DNA of 64,000 nucleotides from Rhodopseudomonas_A palustris_F (lineage in GTDB: Bacteria > Pseudomonadota > Alphaproteobacteria > Rhizobiales > Xanthobacteraceae): contig NC_007925.1 of NCBI RefSeq assembly GCF_000013745.1, positions 1,302,001-1,366,000 on the forward strand. Reading direction: 5' to 3'. Position numbers and translations under genes: made by a program. Numbering within the stretch: position 1 is the first letter of the stretch; the number at the start of each line of letters is the position of its first letter. This document shows, piece after piece, positions 1 to 9,021 of this stretch. Below the pieces are notes generated by a model. That model had not been told where the DNA came from. It saw nothing but the letters and a program-made list of their open reading frames with translations, and did not search any database.

Positions 1-1235
1 AGACCTTCGGCGCCGTGCAGCAGGTCCGCACCGCGACGGTGCTGCCGTTCAACCTGCCGCCGGTGATCGGGTTGTCGACCGCCGGCGGCTTCCAGTATCA
101 GCTGGAATCGCTGGAAGGCGCCGAGCCCGCGGCGTTGGGCAGCGTCACCAACGGGCTGCTCGCCGCCGGCAATCAGCACCCGCAGCTGACCCGGGTGTTC
201 AGCACCTATGGCGCCAACGCGCCGTCCTACTATCTCGATATCGACCGCGAGAAGGCGCAGTCGCTCGGCGTCACCATCAACGACATCTTCTCCGCGCTGC
301 AAATCACGCTCGGCGGGCTCTACATCAACAACTTCAACATGTTCGGCCGCACCTGGCAGGTCAACCTGCAGGGCGACGCGGAAGGCCGCCGCGACCTGCC
401 GGCGCTGTGGGACATCTACGTCCGCAACGCCAAGGGCACCATGGTGCCGCTGCAGTCGATCGCGTCGGTGCGCAGCGTCACCGGGCCCGCGGTGATCACC
501 CGCTACAACAATTATCGCTCAGTCACCATCAACGGTTCGCCGGCGGCCGGCGTGTCCTCGGGCGCCGCGATGGCGGCGATGGCGGAAGTGTCGCAGAAGA
601 CGCTGCCGCCGGGCTACGCCTTCGAGTGGACCGGCACCGCCTATCAGGAGCACGAGGCGGTCGGCAAGACCGGCTACATCCTCGGGCTGGCGCTGTTGTT
701 CGCCTATCTGTTCCTGGTGGCGCTGTATGAGAGCTGGGTGATTCCGATCCCGGTGCTGCTGTCGGTGTCGATCGCGGTGCTCGGCGCCTTCGTCGGCGTG
801 CTGATCGCCGGCGTCACGCTGGATCTCTACGCCCAGATCGGCCTCGTCGTGCTGATCGCGCTGTCGGCCAAGAACGGCATCCTGATCGTCGAATTCGCCA
901 AGGAACAGCGCGAGGCCGGGCTGTCGATCACCGAGGCCGCGGTGCTCGGCGCCCGCTTGCGATTCCGCGCGGTGATGATGACCTCGATCGCTTTCATCTT
1001 GGGGCTGGTGCCGCTGGTCTGGGCCGACGGCGCGGCGATGCTGGCGCGGCGCAATCTGTCGACGCCGGTGTTCGCCGGGATGCTGACCGCCAGTCTATTG
1101 GGCATCCTGTTGATCCCGATGCTCTACGTCGTGTTCCAGTCGATGCGGGAGTCGGTTGCCGGCAATGGCCGGCTCGGCGCGTGGGCGGCGAGCCACCTGC
1201 CGCACTGGGCACGCTCGTTCGGCAAACGATCGTAA
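1..1235 (+). CDS. RND efflux transporter permease, C-terminal part (5' end outside window)
   Basis: This is the distal half of an inner-membrane proton-driven RND (AcrB/HAE1 family) multidrug efflux pump; the reading frame enters from the left edge (first full codon at position 3) and stops at TAA 1233-1235. About 410 residues are visible, against roughly 1040 for a full pump. The first part is a periplasmic porter region. It is followed by a block of hydrophobic helices containing the family hallmark 'AKNGILIVEFAKEQ' and the later 'MTSIAFILGLVPLV' helix. A membrane-fusion protein and the rest of the permease should lie upstream of the window. Family assignment is secure; the substrate is unknown. 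Confidence 0.93.
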   Translation, partial: TFGAVQQVRTATVLPFNLPPVIGLSTAGGFQYQLESLEGAEPAALGSVTNGLLAAGNQHPQLTRVFSTYGANAPSYYLDIDREKAQSLGVTINDIFSALQITLGGLYINNFNMFGRTWQVNLQGDAEGRRDLPALWDIYVRNAKGTMVPLQSIASVRSVTGPAVITRYNNYRSVTINGSPAAGVSSGAAMAAMAEVSQKTLPPGYAFEWTGTAYQEHEAVGKTGYILGLALLFAYLFLVALYESWVIPIPVLLSVSIAVLGAFVGVLIAGVTLDLYAQIGLVVLIALSAKNGILIVEFAKEQREAGLSITEAAVLGARLRFRAVMMTSIAFILGLVPLVWADGAAMLARRNLSTPVFAGMLTASLLGILLIPMLYVVFQSMRESVAGNGRLGAWAASHLPHWARSFGKRS

Positions 1236-1260
1236 GAGTCTGTTCTCTTCGGTAGACCTG

Positions 1261-1409
1261 GTGTCCCGGACGCGGTGCAGCGCGTAGCGCTGCGCCGTGA
1301 GCCGGGACCGTTACGCGTGCTGAGCCGACGACAGCCGCGTTCTGGAACGGCCCCGGCTCTGCAGCGCACCACGCCGCTCCGCGGCGCATTGCGCTGCGTC
1401 CGGGGCACG
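1261..1409. repeat. Intergenic palindromic element family A, copy 1
   Basis: About 150 bp beginning GTGTCCCGGACGCGG and ending CGTCCGGGGCACG, so the ends are near inverted repeats. The interior has smaller palindromes around GCCGGGACCGTTAC and GGCCCCGGCTC. It is nearly identical to copy 2, which follows 50 bp later. It lies between the RND permease stop and the convergent TPP-enzyme gene and encodes nothing convincing. Confidence 0.85.
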
Positions 1410-1458
1410 GCGCTCATCGAGATGAGGGCGAGTGCCTGAATTCTATTCGATAAGCCTC

Positions 1459-1607
1459 GTGTCCCGGACGCGGTGCAGCGCGTAGCGCTGCGCCGTGAGC
1501 CGGGACCGTTACGCGTGCTGGTTCGACGACAGCCGTGTTCTGGAACGGCCCCGGATCGGCAGCGCACCACGCCGCTACGCGGCGCGTTGCGCAGCGTCCG
1601 GGGCACG
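1459..1607. repeat. Intergenic palindromic element family A, copy 2
   Basis: Second, almost identical copy of the 150-bp element in the same orientation as copy 1, differing at a scatter of positions in the middle. The pair makes a tandem duplication that fills the gap between two convergent genes. Confidence 0.85.
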
Positions 1608-1647
1608 GCGCTGTCGTCTTTGTGTCGCGCTTAGTCTTATGTCGCGC

Positions 1648-3285
1648 TTACTTCACCGCGATCTCGATCAGCGACGGGCCGTCGCGGGTGAGCGCTTCGG
1701 CGATCGCGGCGCGGATCGCGTCGGGGGCGTCGGCCTGCACCGACGGTACGCCCATCGATTTCGACAGCGCCATGAAGTCGATCGCCGGATCGTCGACATC
1801 CATGCCGACGAAGCGGCCGGCGACCGCGTTCTTGCAGCCGAGCTGCTTGGCGATGTTCTGCAGCACGCCGTAGCGGCGATTGTTGAACACGATGAACAGC
1901 ACCTTGGCGCGATAGCGCGCCGCGCTCCACAACGCCTGCGGCGAATACATCGCGCCGCCGTCGCCGACCAACGATGCCACCGGCCCGTCATGCAGCAGTG
2001 CGGCGCCGACCGCGGCCGGCATGTTGCAGCCGAGCACGCCGCCGCGGGCGAAGAAGTAGCGCCCCGGCCGCGTCATCAGCAAGTCCTGCACCTGGCCGAA
2101 GGTCGCCGCGGAATCATTGGCGAGCAGCGTGTCGGCGGGCAGCGCGTCCGACACGGTGAGCACCGCGGCGTCGGGTGACAGCGGCGTCTCATGCGCGGTG
2201 CTGAGAATCTCCGCGCGGACTTTGGCGATCTGCGCCTGCTTCGTGGCATCGCGCTGCGCCAGTCGCGCCACCACGCTGTTGCGGTCGAGCAGCCCGCCGA
2301 GCCGCGCCGCTGCGGATTGCAGCGTCGCGCCGATATCGCCGAGCAACGCCATGTGCGCCGGGTGTTCGCGGCCGAACGCGTCCGGATTGTCGGCGACGTG
2401 CAAGATCTTCACGCCGTCGGGAATCGGCCGGACGTCGCGATACGGATAGGCGACGAAGGCGCGGCCGCCGACCAGCACCAGCGCTTCGACGCGTTCCAGC
2501 CGTTCGCGGATCGCCGCGAAGTCCGGTTTCAGCACGCCGGCCCAGCACGGATGCGCCGAGGGAAATGCCGAGCGCGAGGTCAGTTGCATGCCCGCCACCG
2601 CATAGCCGCCGGCCTCCGCGAAGGCGACCAGGCCCGGCGCCGCGCCGGCCGGCAGATCGTCGCCGAGCAGCACGAATACTTTCTCTGGATCATGGCGCGC
2701 CAGCATGTCGGCAAAGCCATCGGAATCCGGCGAGGGGCCGAGCCGCGGCGGCGCCGAGGCCGGCGGCGTCGAGCCTTCGACCGGCTGATCGAGCACGTCC
2801 ATCGGCAGCGACAGGAACACCGGGCCGCAGGGCGGGGTGCGGGCGATCGCAAAGGCGCGGCGCAATGCTGCGCCGAGGTCCTCGCCGCGATGCACCTCCT
2901 TGGCCCATTTGGTCACCGGGGCGGCGAGCGCCACCAGATCGCCGGACAGCCACGGCTCGGTCGCCAGATGTCGCGTATCCTGCTGGCCGGCGGTGACCAC
3001 CAGCGGCGTCTCGCTGGCCTTGGAGGCGACCAGCACACCCATCGCATTGCCGAGCCCGCCCATCGCATGAAGATTGACGAAGCCGGTCTTGCCCGAGGTC
3101 AGCGCCCAGCCGTCGGCCATGCCGACCGCGGTGGCCTCCTGTAGCCCCAGCACGTAGTGGATGTCGGGGGCGTCGACCAGCGCGTCCATCAGCGGCATCT
3201 CGGTCGAGCCCGGATTGCCGAACACGTGGGTGATGCCCTCGTCGCGCAGAATGTCGAGCAGGATGTCGCTGGCCGGTCGCGTCAT
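1648..3285 (-). CDS. Thiamine-pyrophosphate enzyme, benzoylformate decarboxylase-like
   Basis: A 545-residue TPP-dependent enzyme of the acetolactate synthase / benzoylformate decarboxylase superfamily. The N-terminal Pyr domain has 'FGNPGSTEMP' (residues 22-31), the variant typical of benzoylformate decarboxylase-type proteins, and the cofactor-activating Glu in 'LQEATAVGMADG' (E50). The TPP/Mg motif GDG...NN runs from about residue 441 to 469 ('GDGGAMYS' to 'FNNRRYG'). Members non-oxidatively decarboxylate 2-keto acids; the true substrate cannot be read from sequence. It is divergent from an Lrp/AsnC regulator 137 bp away, which may control it. A generic 'acetolactate synthase' label is possible but less good, because there is no small subunit next to it. 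Confidence 0.8.
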   Translation of the reverse strand: MTRPASDILLDILRDEGITHVFGNPGSTEMPLMDALVDAPDIHYVLGLQEATAVGMADGWALTSGKTGFVNLHAMGGLGNAMGVLVASKASETPLVVTAGQQDTRHLATEPWLSGDLVALAAPVTKWAKEVHRGEDLGAALRRAFAIARTPPCGPVFLSLPMDVLDQPVEGSTPPASAPPRLGPSPDSDGFADMLARHDPEKVFVLLGDDLPAGAAPGLVAFAEAGGYAVAGMQLTSRSAFPSAHPCWAGVLKPDFAAIRERLERVEALVLVGGRAFVAYPYRDVRPIPDGVKILHVADNPDAFGREHPAHMALLGDIGATLQSAAARLGGLLDRNSVVARLAQRDATKQAQIAKVRAEILSTAHETPLSPDAAVLTVSDALPADTLLANDSAATFGQVQDLLMTRPGRYFFARGGVLGCNMPAAVGAALLHDGPVASLVGDGGAMYSPQALWSAARYRAKVLFIVFNNRRYGVLQNIAKQLGCKNAVAGRFVGMDVDDPAIDFMALSKSMGVPSVQADAPDAIRAAIAEALTRDGPSLIEIAVK

Positions 3286-3421
3286 GGCATTTCCTCGTGG
3301 GTTGAGCTTGTCGCCAGACTAACAGTGGCGGCGTGGCAGCAGGCGGCGAACTGCGACGCACTCGCGCGGCGCTTTGGCATCCGCTATGCTCAACCGATCA
3401 AATCATGGCACTGGATTGCGC

Positions 3422-3877
3422 ATGGACGAGCTCGACCGCAAGCTACTGCGCATTCTGCAAGACGATGCCTCGATCCAGAATCAGGATCTCGCGGCCCGGG
3501 TCGGGCTGTCGCCGTCGCCCTGCCTGCGCCGGGTCAAGGCGTTGGAGGCGGCCGGCGTGATCAAGCGCTACGTCGCGCTGGTCGATGGTCCTGCGGTCGG
3601 CACCGGCTTCATCGCCTTTGTCGAGGTGCGGCTGGAGAAGCAGGTCGAGGCCTATTCGAGCCGCTTCGAATCGGTGGTGCTGACCCGGCCGGAGGTTATC
3701 GACTGCGCCTTCGTCACCGGCGAGTTCGATTATCTCTTGAAGATCGCGGTGGCCGATCTCGACGAGTTTCACCGCTTTCTCACCCAGGTGCTGGCGCGCA
3801 TCGAAGGCGTCGCCAACACCCGCAGCATCATCCCGGTGAAGCGGATCAAGGAAACCACGGCGATCAAGATCGGGTGA
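3422..3877 (+). CDS. Lrp/AsnC family transcriptional regulator
   Basis: A 151-residue regulator of the leucine-responsive/AsnC family. The N-terminal winged helix-turn-helix is visible at about residues 4-50 (start 'MDELDRKLL', recognition region 'LAARVGLSPSPCLRRVKALE'), followed by a RAM/ligand-sensing domain with the family pattern 'VDCAFVTGEFDYLLKI'-like. I chose the ATG at 3422 because the extra 16 residues available upstream do not look like family sequence. Its position divergent from the TPP enzyme and next to amidohydrolase and peptide-transport genes suggests amino-acid-type ligand control of that catabolic block; this is inference. Confidence 0.9.
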   Translation: MDELDRKLLRILQDDASIQNQDLAARVGLSPSPCLRRVKALEAAGVIKRYVALVDGPAVGTGFIAFVEVRLEKQVEAYSSRFESVVLTRPEVIDCAFVTGEFDYLLKIAVADLDEFHRFLTQVLARIEGVANTRSIIPVKRIKETTAIKIG

Positions 3878-3900
3878 GGGCGAGATTAGCGGCGGGGTTT

Positions 3901-4035
3901 GTGACCCGGACGCAGCGCACCACGCCGCGCTTGCGGCGTGGTGCGCTGCAGAGCCGGGGCCGTTACGGCACGCGGCATACGTAACGGTGCCGGGTCTGCG
4001 AAGCAGCACTGCGTGCCGCATCGCGCCCGGGACAC
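3901..4035. repeat. Intergenic palindromic element family A, copy 3
   Basis: Element starting GTGACCCGGACGCAGCGC and ending GCGCCCGGGACAC, with an internal 'GGGGCCGTTACGGC' block. It sits in the convergent gap between the Lrp regulator and the M20 hydrolase. It is more diverged in the middle than copies 1 and 2. Confidence 0.75.
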
Positions 4036-4054
4036 CAAGTTTCTGGCGCCGCGA

Positions 4055-5221
4055 TCACCCCGCGACAGGCAACCGGGTTTCGATGATCCGCGCCAGCATG
4101 CTGGCGCCGATCGGCAGCAGCTGGTCGTCGAACACGTAGCCGGGATTGTGCAGCGGCACCGAGCCGTCGTGGCCGAGCCAGAAGTAAGCGCCCGGCACCG
4201 CGTGCAGCATATCGGCAAAGTCCTCGCTGCCCATCTTCGGCCGCGACGTGGTCAGCACCTTGGCGTCGCCGACGATGTCGCGGGCGACGCCGGCCACCAC
4301 CGCGGTCTGCTCCTCCTGATTGACCAGCACGCTGAAGCCGTCGCGGATCTCGACCTTGATCTCGACATCGAACGCGAGCGCAATGCCGGCGGCGAGCGCG
4401 CGCATCCGCTCGCGGATCAAGACGCGGATCTCGTCGGCGAAGGCGCGCACCGTGCCGCAGAGTTTGGCTTCGCCCGGGATCACGTTGTAGGCCGAGCCGG
4501 AATGGATCTGGGTGATCGACAGCACCGCGGATTTGAACGGATCGATGTTGCGGCTGACGATGCTCTGCATCGCCTGACCGAGCGTCATCGCGACGATCAC
4601 CGGATCCTTGGAGCGCTCCGGCATCGCGCCGTGGGCGCCGTAGCCGGTGATGGTGATGTCGAAGAAATCCGCGCCGGCCATCGCCGGGCCGGGAAACACC
4701 GCGATCTCGCCGAGCGCGAGATTGGGCGCGTTGTGCAGGCCATAGATTTCATCGCAGGGAAATTTTTGGAACAGCCCGTCCTTGATCATGGCGCGGGCGC
4801 CGCCGAGGCCTTCCTCGGCGGGCTGGAAGATGAAATGCACGGTGCCGTCGAAGTCGCGGGTCTCGGCGAGGTAGCGCGCGGTGCCGAGCAACATCGTGGT
4901 GTGGCCGTCATGGCCGCAGCCGTGGAAGCGGCCGGGAATCGTCGAGCGCCAGGCGAGGTTGGTGTTCTCCTCCATCGGCAGCGCGTCCATGTCGGCGCGA
5001 AGCCCAATCCGCTTGCCGCCGGCGCCCTTGCCTTTCAGCACGCCGACCACCCCGGTGCCGCCGAGCCCGCGATGCACCTCGATGCCGTATTGCGCGAGTT
5101 TTTCGGCGACGATGCCGGAGGTGCGGACCTCCTCGAAGCCGACCTCCGGATGGGCATGCAGATCGCGGCGGATCGCGGTGAGGTCGTCGGCGAAAGCGTC
5201 AATACGGTCGAGGGTCGGCAT
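4055..5221 (-). CDS. M20 family amidohydrolase (hippurate hydrolase / N-acyl-amino-acid amidohydrolase type)
   Basis: A 388-residue cytoplasmic metal-dependent amidohydrolase of the M20D group, which release amino acids from N-acyl derivatives. Visible motifs: 'GLRADMDALPM' (about 73-83), the metal-binding 'GCGHDGHTTML' (C102, H104), 'FQPAEEGLGGA' with the catalytic/metal Glu pair near 136-137, and 'PKMGSEDFADM' near the C terminus. No signal peptide is visible. It lies on the same strand as the M81 peptidase and the peptide ABC transporter upstream, separated from them by palindromic elements. The exact acyl substrate is not evident. Confidence 0.9.
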   Translation of the reverse strand: MPTLDRIDAFADDLTAIRRDLHAHPEVGFEEVRTSGIVAEKLAQYGIEVHRGLGGTGVVGVLKGKGAGGKRIGLRADMDALPMEENTNLAWRSTIPGRFHGCGHDGHTTMLLGTARYLAETRDFDGTVHFIFQPAEEGLGGARAMIKDGLFQKFPCDEIYGLHNAPNLALGEIAVFPGPAMAGADFFDITITGYGAHGAMPERSKDPVIVAMTLGQAMQSIVSRNIDPFKSAVLSITQIHSGSAYNVIPGEAKLCGTVRAFADEIRVLIRERMRALAAGIALAFDVEIKVEIRDGFSVLVNQEEQTAVVAGVARDIVGDAKVLTTSRPKMGSEDFADMLHAVPGAYFWLGHDGSVPLHNPGYVFDDQLLPIGASMLARIIETRLPVAG

Positions 5222-5288
5222 GCGTGATCCTTGTTGCGGGTGGTGGGTTCAAATGGAGTGGAGAAAATCATCGGGGAAATCTCCCCGC

Positions 5289-5412
5289 GTGTCCCGGACA
5301 AGCCGCAGCGCGCAGCGCTGTGGCGCAGATCCGGGACCGTTGCAGGTGCTGCCGTCGCAACGGCCCCGGTTCTGCGACGCAACGCTACGCGTTGCATCGC
5401 GCCCGGGGCACG
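5289..5412. repeat. Intergenic palindromic element family A, copy 4
   Basis: Copy starting GTGTCCCGGACAAGCC and ending GCCCGGGGCACG, with internal GGGACCGTTGCAGG and GGCCCCGGTTCTGCG blocks. It lies between the M20 hydrolase start and the M81 gene stop, so it sits inside a run of same-strand genes. Confidence 0.8.
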
Positions 5413-5430
5413 TCCGCTGCAGCGACATAT

Positions 5431-6951
5431 TCACGACCCCACGGTCTCGAGCGCCGCGGCGGCGAAGGCGTTGCCGTTCGGCCGGATGCGTATCCCGGGG
5501 CGCAGCCGGCTCCATGGCAGCGCCGCGGTGTCGGCCGGCATCGCGCCGGGGGCGGCGCAGAGAATGATCTCTTCGGCGATCGGCTCGAAATCGGCGCGGA
5601 AATGCACCGAGCTCTTGTTGACCAGAATGCTCTGCTGCGTCGGCTCGATGCCGACGAAGCGATACATCGCCTGATCGGCGAGCTGCGCCTTGCGCGAGCC
5701 GACCACGACGCGGACGTCGCCGATCCGCAGGCAGGCGGAGGCGCCGAGATTCATCGCGCTGCCGCCGAAATACGGCCCCGGCGCGATGAAGCGGCCATCG
5801 GATAGTTTCTCGACCACAAAGCTCGCCTCGAACGGCGCGTCGCCGGCAATGCCCGACTTGCCGCCGAGCGATAACGAGATCGTCGCGCCTTCACCGGCTT
5901 GGTGCGCCGCAGCCGCCGCGGCCGGATCGACCATCACGCCGAGCGCGGCGCGGGTGGCGCCGTTGCGCACCAGCGCGCGCAACATCCCGGTGGTGTCGGA
6001 ATCACCACCAGCGCCGGGATTGTCCTGGGTGTCGGCGATCACCATCGGCTTGCTCGCGCTCGCCGCAAGCTGCATCGCATGGCGCACGCCGTCGTCGGGC
6101 GTATAGACGCGGCCGTCGAAATCGTCCTCGTGGCCGATCACCAGCGCGACGATCGCATCCGCCGCCGCGTCGGCGTCGGCCTGGGTCGCGCCATAGGCAA
6201 ACACGCTCGGCCCGCAATCGGCAAAGTCGGCGGCCGGAAAGCCCGGCGCGAACGACAGCGTCGGCACCGTGACGCTCTCCAGCGCGGCGAGTTTCTGATA
6301 GATGCTCTGGCACGGTTCGATGGTGGTGCATTGCCAGGAGATCGGAATCAGGAACGGCAATTGCCGGAACGCTTTGGCGAAGCGCTGCGCGCGCAACAGT
6401 TTCGCCAGATGCCGCGCCGCTGCGCGTCCGGTGTCGGCCATGTCGACATGCGGATAGGTGCGATAGGCGATCAGCGCGTCGGATTGCTCGACCATCTTCG
6501 GCGTGACGTTAGCGTGCAGATCGAGGCTGACCACTAGCGGCACCGACGGCCCGATCACGTCGCGCACCCGCGCGATGATCTCGCCTTCGCCGTCGTCGAA
6601 ATGCTCAGTGACCATGGCGCCGTGCAGGTCGAGATAGACGCCGTCGAGCTTGCCGGCCTTCTTGACGCCGTCGACGATCTCGCCGGCGATTTTCTCATAA
6701 GCGTGCTCGGTGACGTGCGCCGAGGGGCTGGCGGCGCACCACAGCGTCGGCACCAGCTGCCAGTCGGCGGCCTCGGCCTCGCCGATGAAGCCGGACATGC
6801 CGACGTTGATGTCGCGCATGGACTGCAGCATCGCCGCGCCGCGCGCCATCGCCGGCCAGCCGCCGCCATGCACGAAGGCGTCGTATTCCGCCTTGGTCGG
6901 CGCGAAGGTGTTGGTCTCGTGCAGGAAGCCGGCGATGGCGATACGGGTCAT
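5431..6951 (-). CDS. M81 family metallopeptidase (MlrC-like)
   Basis: A 506-residue protein of the M81 / DUF1485 family, named after MlrC, which acts in microcystin peptide breakdown. The N-terminus 'ITRIAIAGFLHETNTFAPT'-like is diagnostic, 'SLDLHANVTPKMV' carries a probable zinc-ligand His, and the C-terminal half has 'DTQDNPGAGGDSDTTGML'. No signal peptide is seen, so a cytoplasmic role on small peptides or modified amino acids is likely. It is flanked by an M20 hydrolase and a peptide-type ABC transporter, which fits uptake and degradation of unusual peptides or amides. The natural substrate is unknown. Confidence 0.88.
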   Translation of the reverse strand: MTRIAIAGFLHETNTFAPTKAEYDAFVHGGGWPAMARGAAMLQSMRDINVGMSGFIGEAEAADWQLVPTLWCAASPSAHVTEHAYEKIAGEIVDGVKKAGKLDGVYLDLHGAMVTEHFDDGEGEIIARVRDVIGPSVPLVVSLDLHANVTPKMVEQSDALIAYRTYPHVDMADTGRAAARHLAKLLRAQRFAKAFRQLPFLIPISWQCTTIEPCQSIYQKLAALESVTVPTLSFAPGFPAADFADCGPSVFAYGATQADADAAADAIVALVIGHEDDFDGRVYTPDDGVRHAMQLAASASKPMVIADTQDNPGAGGDSDTTGMLRALVRNGATRAALGVMVDPAAAAAAHQAGEGATISLSLGGKSGIAGDAPFEASFVVEKLSDGRFIAPGPYFGGSAMNLGASACLRIGDVRVVVGSRKAQLADQAMYRFVGIEPTQQSILVNKSSVHFRADFEPIAEEIILCAAPGAMPADTAALPWSRLRPGIRIRPNGNAFAAAALETVGS

Positions 6952-6986
6952 GCGATTACTCAGTTTCTGACTTTTGGATCACAGGC

Positions 6987-7124
6987 GTGCCCCGGACGCA
7001 GCGCATCGCGCCGCACTTGCGGCGTGGTGCGCTGCAGAGCCGTGGCCGTTGCGGAACGCGGAGCTCGTAACGGTCCCGGTTCGGCGGCGCAGCGCCAAAG
7101 GCGCTGCACCTTGCCCGGGACACG
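6987..7124. repeat. Intergenic palindromic element family A, copy 5
   Basis: Element running from GTGCCCCGGACGCAGCGC to GCCCGGGACACG with an internal GGTCCCGGTTCGGCGG block. It lies between the M81 gene start and the ABC ATPase stop. Confidence 0.78.
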
Positions 7125-7169
7125 AGACCGTGGTTGCAGGAGTCGTCCGGCTCCTTCGCAATGCGTTGC

Positions 7170-8828
7170 TCACAGGCCGACCCTCGCATCCGCAATCGGG
7201 GCCTCGACCGGCCGGAAATTGGCAAAATCCCAGCCGCGGCCGGGCGCCGCGTCAAGTAACTGTCTTGTGTAGGCCTGGCGCGGATGGGTCAGAATCTCGC
7301 CGGCCGGGCCCTGTTCGACGATTCGGCCCTGCTGCATCACCGCGACGTCGTCGCAGATCTGGGCTGCGACGCGCAGATCGTGGGTGATGAACAACAGCGC
7401 GATGCCGAGCCGGGTCTGGATGTCGGCCAGCAGTTCCAGCACCTGCGCCTGCACCGAGACGTCGAGCGCCGACACCGCTTCGTCGGCGACCAGCACGTCG
7501 GGATCGAGCGCCAGCGCGCGGGCGATCGCAATGCGCTGGCGCTGGCCGCCGGAGAACTGATGCGGAAACCGCGAAATCGCATCCGCCGGCAGATCGACCA
7601 GCTGTAATAGCTCGCGGGCCTTGGCCAGCGCGTCCTTGTGCGACATGCCGTAGTTGATCGACCCTTCGGCGATGCTCTCGCCGATGCTGATCCGCGGATT
7701 GAGCGAGCGATAGGGATCCTGGAACACGATCTGGATCTTCTGCCGGTGCGGCTGCAGCAGCCGGCGCGACAAGTTGGAAATCTCGCGGCCGACCAGCCGT
7801 ACGCCGCCGGAGGTCGGATCGATCAGCCGCACGATGCAGCGCGCCACGGTGGATTTGCCGGAGCCGGATTCGCCGACGATGCCCAGCGTGCGGCCCTTGC
7901 GCAGCGTCAGCCAGACGTCTTGCGCGGCCACCACTTCGCGGGCGCGGCCGAACATCGCGCGCTCGCGATACACTTTGCCGAGTTCGCTGGCTTCCAGCAC
8001 CACCGGCGCAAAGCTCTCCGGCCGCGGCGGCCGCGGCACCAGGCTCGGCACCGCCGACAACAGTTTGCGGGTGTACTCCATCGCGGGCGCGCGCAGCACC
8101 TGGTCGAGCGTGCCGGTCTCCACCAGCCGGCCGTGCCGCATCACCGCGACGCGATCTGCGATCTCGGCGACCACGCCCATGTCGTGGGTGATGAACAGCA
8201 CCGCGGTGCCGTGATCTTTCTGCAGGTCGCGGATCAGCGTCAGGATTTGCTTCTGCGTGGTGACGTCGAGCGCGGTGGTCGGTTCGTCGGCGATCAGCAG
8301 TTTCGGTTCGAGCACCAGCGCCATCGCGATCATGATGCGCTGGCGCTGGCCGCCGGACAAACGATGCGGAAACGCGCGGAAGATCCGTTCGACGTCCGGC
8401 AGCCGCACCTGCTCCATCATGGCGAGGATGCGCTTTTTGCGGGCGCGGGCGTCGAGATCGGTGTGCACCCGCAGCACCTCGTCGATCTGGCGGCCGACCG
8501 GCACCACCGGATTGAGCGCGGTCATCGGCTCCTGAAAGATCATCGCCATGGTGGTGGCGCGGAGCTGCCGCAAGCGGCGATCGCTGGCGCCGAGCACGTC
8601 CTCGCCGACCAGCCGGATGCGGCCGGAATTCGCCACCAGCGCACCCTTCGGCAACAGCCCCATCGTGGTGAGCGAAGTCACCGATTTGCCGGAGCCGGAT
8701 TCACCGACCAGGCACAGCGTCTCGCCCTGCGCGAGCTGCAGCGACAGCCCGTCGATCACCCGCTCGCCGCCGGGATTGCGGCCGAGCCCGACCACGAGGT
8801 TTTCGATGTCGAGGATCGGGGCGGTCAT
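7170..8828 (-). CDS. Peptide/opine-type ABC transporter, fused double ATP-binding protein
   Basis: A 552-residue protein carrying two complete Opp/Dpp-type nucleotide-binding domains in one chain, equivalent to DppD fused to DppF. Domain 1 has Walker A 'GESGSGKSV' (about residue 38), signature 'LSGGQRQR' and Walker B 'LLIADEPTTALD'. Domain 2 repeats 'GESGSGKST', 'FSGGQRQR' and 'VLVADEAVSALD'. Each domain ends in the peptide-importer C-terminal extension. It powers the permease pair encoded just upstream (9022-10861) together with the divergent binding protein at 12483. Gene order and the fused ATPase resemble GsiA/YejF-type systems. Confidence 0.94.
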   Translation of the reverse strand: MTAPILDIENLVVGLGRNPGGERVIDGLSLQLAQGETLCLVGESGSGKSVTSLTTMGLLPKGALVANSGRIRLVGEDVLGASDRRLRQLRATTMAMIFQEPMTALNPVVPVGRQIDEVLRVHTDLDARARKKRILAMMEQVRLPDVERIFRAFPHRLSGGQRQRIMIAMALVLEPKLLIADEPTTALDVTTQKQILTLIRDLQKDHGTAVLFITHDMGVVAEIADRVAVMRHGRLVETGTLDQVLRAPAMEYTRKLLSAVPSLVPRPPRPESFAPVVLEASELGKVYRERAMFGRAREVVAAQDVWLTLRKGRTLGIVGESGSGKSTVARCIVRLIDPTSGGVRLVGREISNLSRRLLQPHRQKIQIVFQDPYRSLNPRISIGESIAEGSINYGMSHKDALAKARELLQLVDLPADAISRFPHQFSGGQRQRIAIARALALDPDVLVADEAVSALDVSVQAQVLELLADIQTRLGIALLFITHDLRVAAQICDDVAVMQQGRIVEQGPAGEILTHPRQAYTRQLLDAAPGRGWDFANFRPVEAPIADARVGL

Positions 8829-8874
8829 GTCGGGGCCCCGCAGTTAGCGACGTCGTGGCGAAACATGGTGAGTC

Positions 8875-9000
8875 GTGTCCCGGGCGCGGTGCGGCATACT
8901 TCATGCCGCACCGCAGAACCGGGACCGTTCCAGATGCTGCCGTCGTTACGGCCCCGGCTCTGCGACGCGATACTTCGTATCGCATCGCGTCCGGGGCACG
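8875..9000. repeat. Intergenic palindromic element family A, copy 6
   Basis: Copy starting GTGTCCCGGGCGCGG and ending CGTCCGGGGCACG, with GGGACCGTTCCAG and GGCCCCGGCTCTGCG inside. It fills the gap between the ATPase gene and the permease gene of one transporter operon. Confidence 0.82.
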
Positions 9001-9021
9001 TGCCCGTAAGCTGCATTGCTT

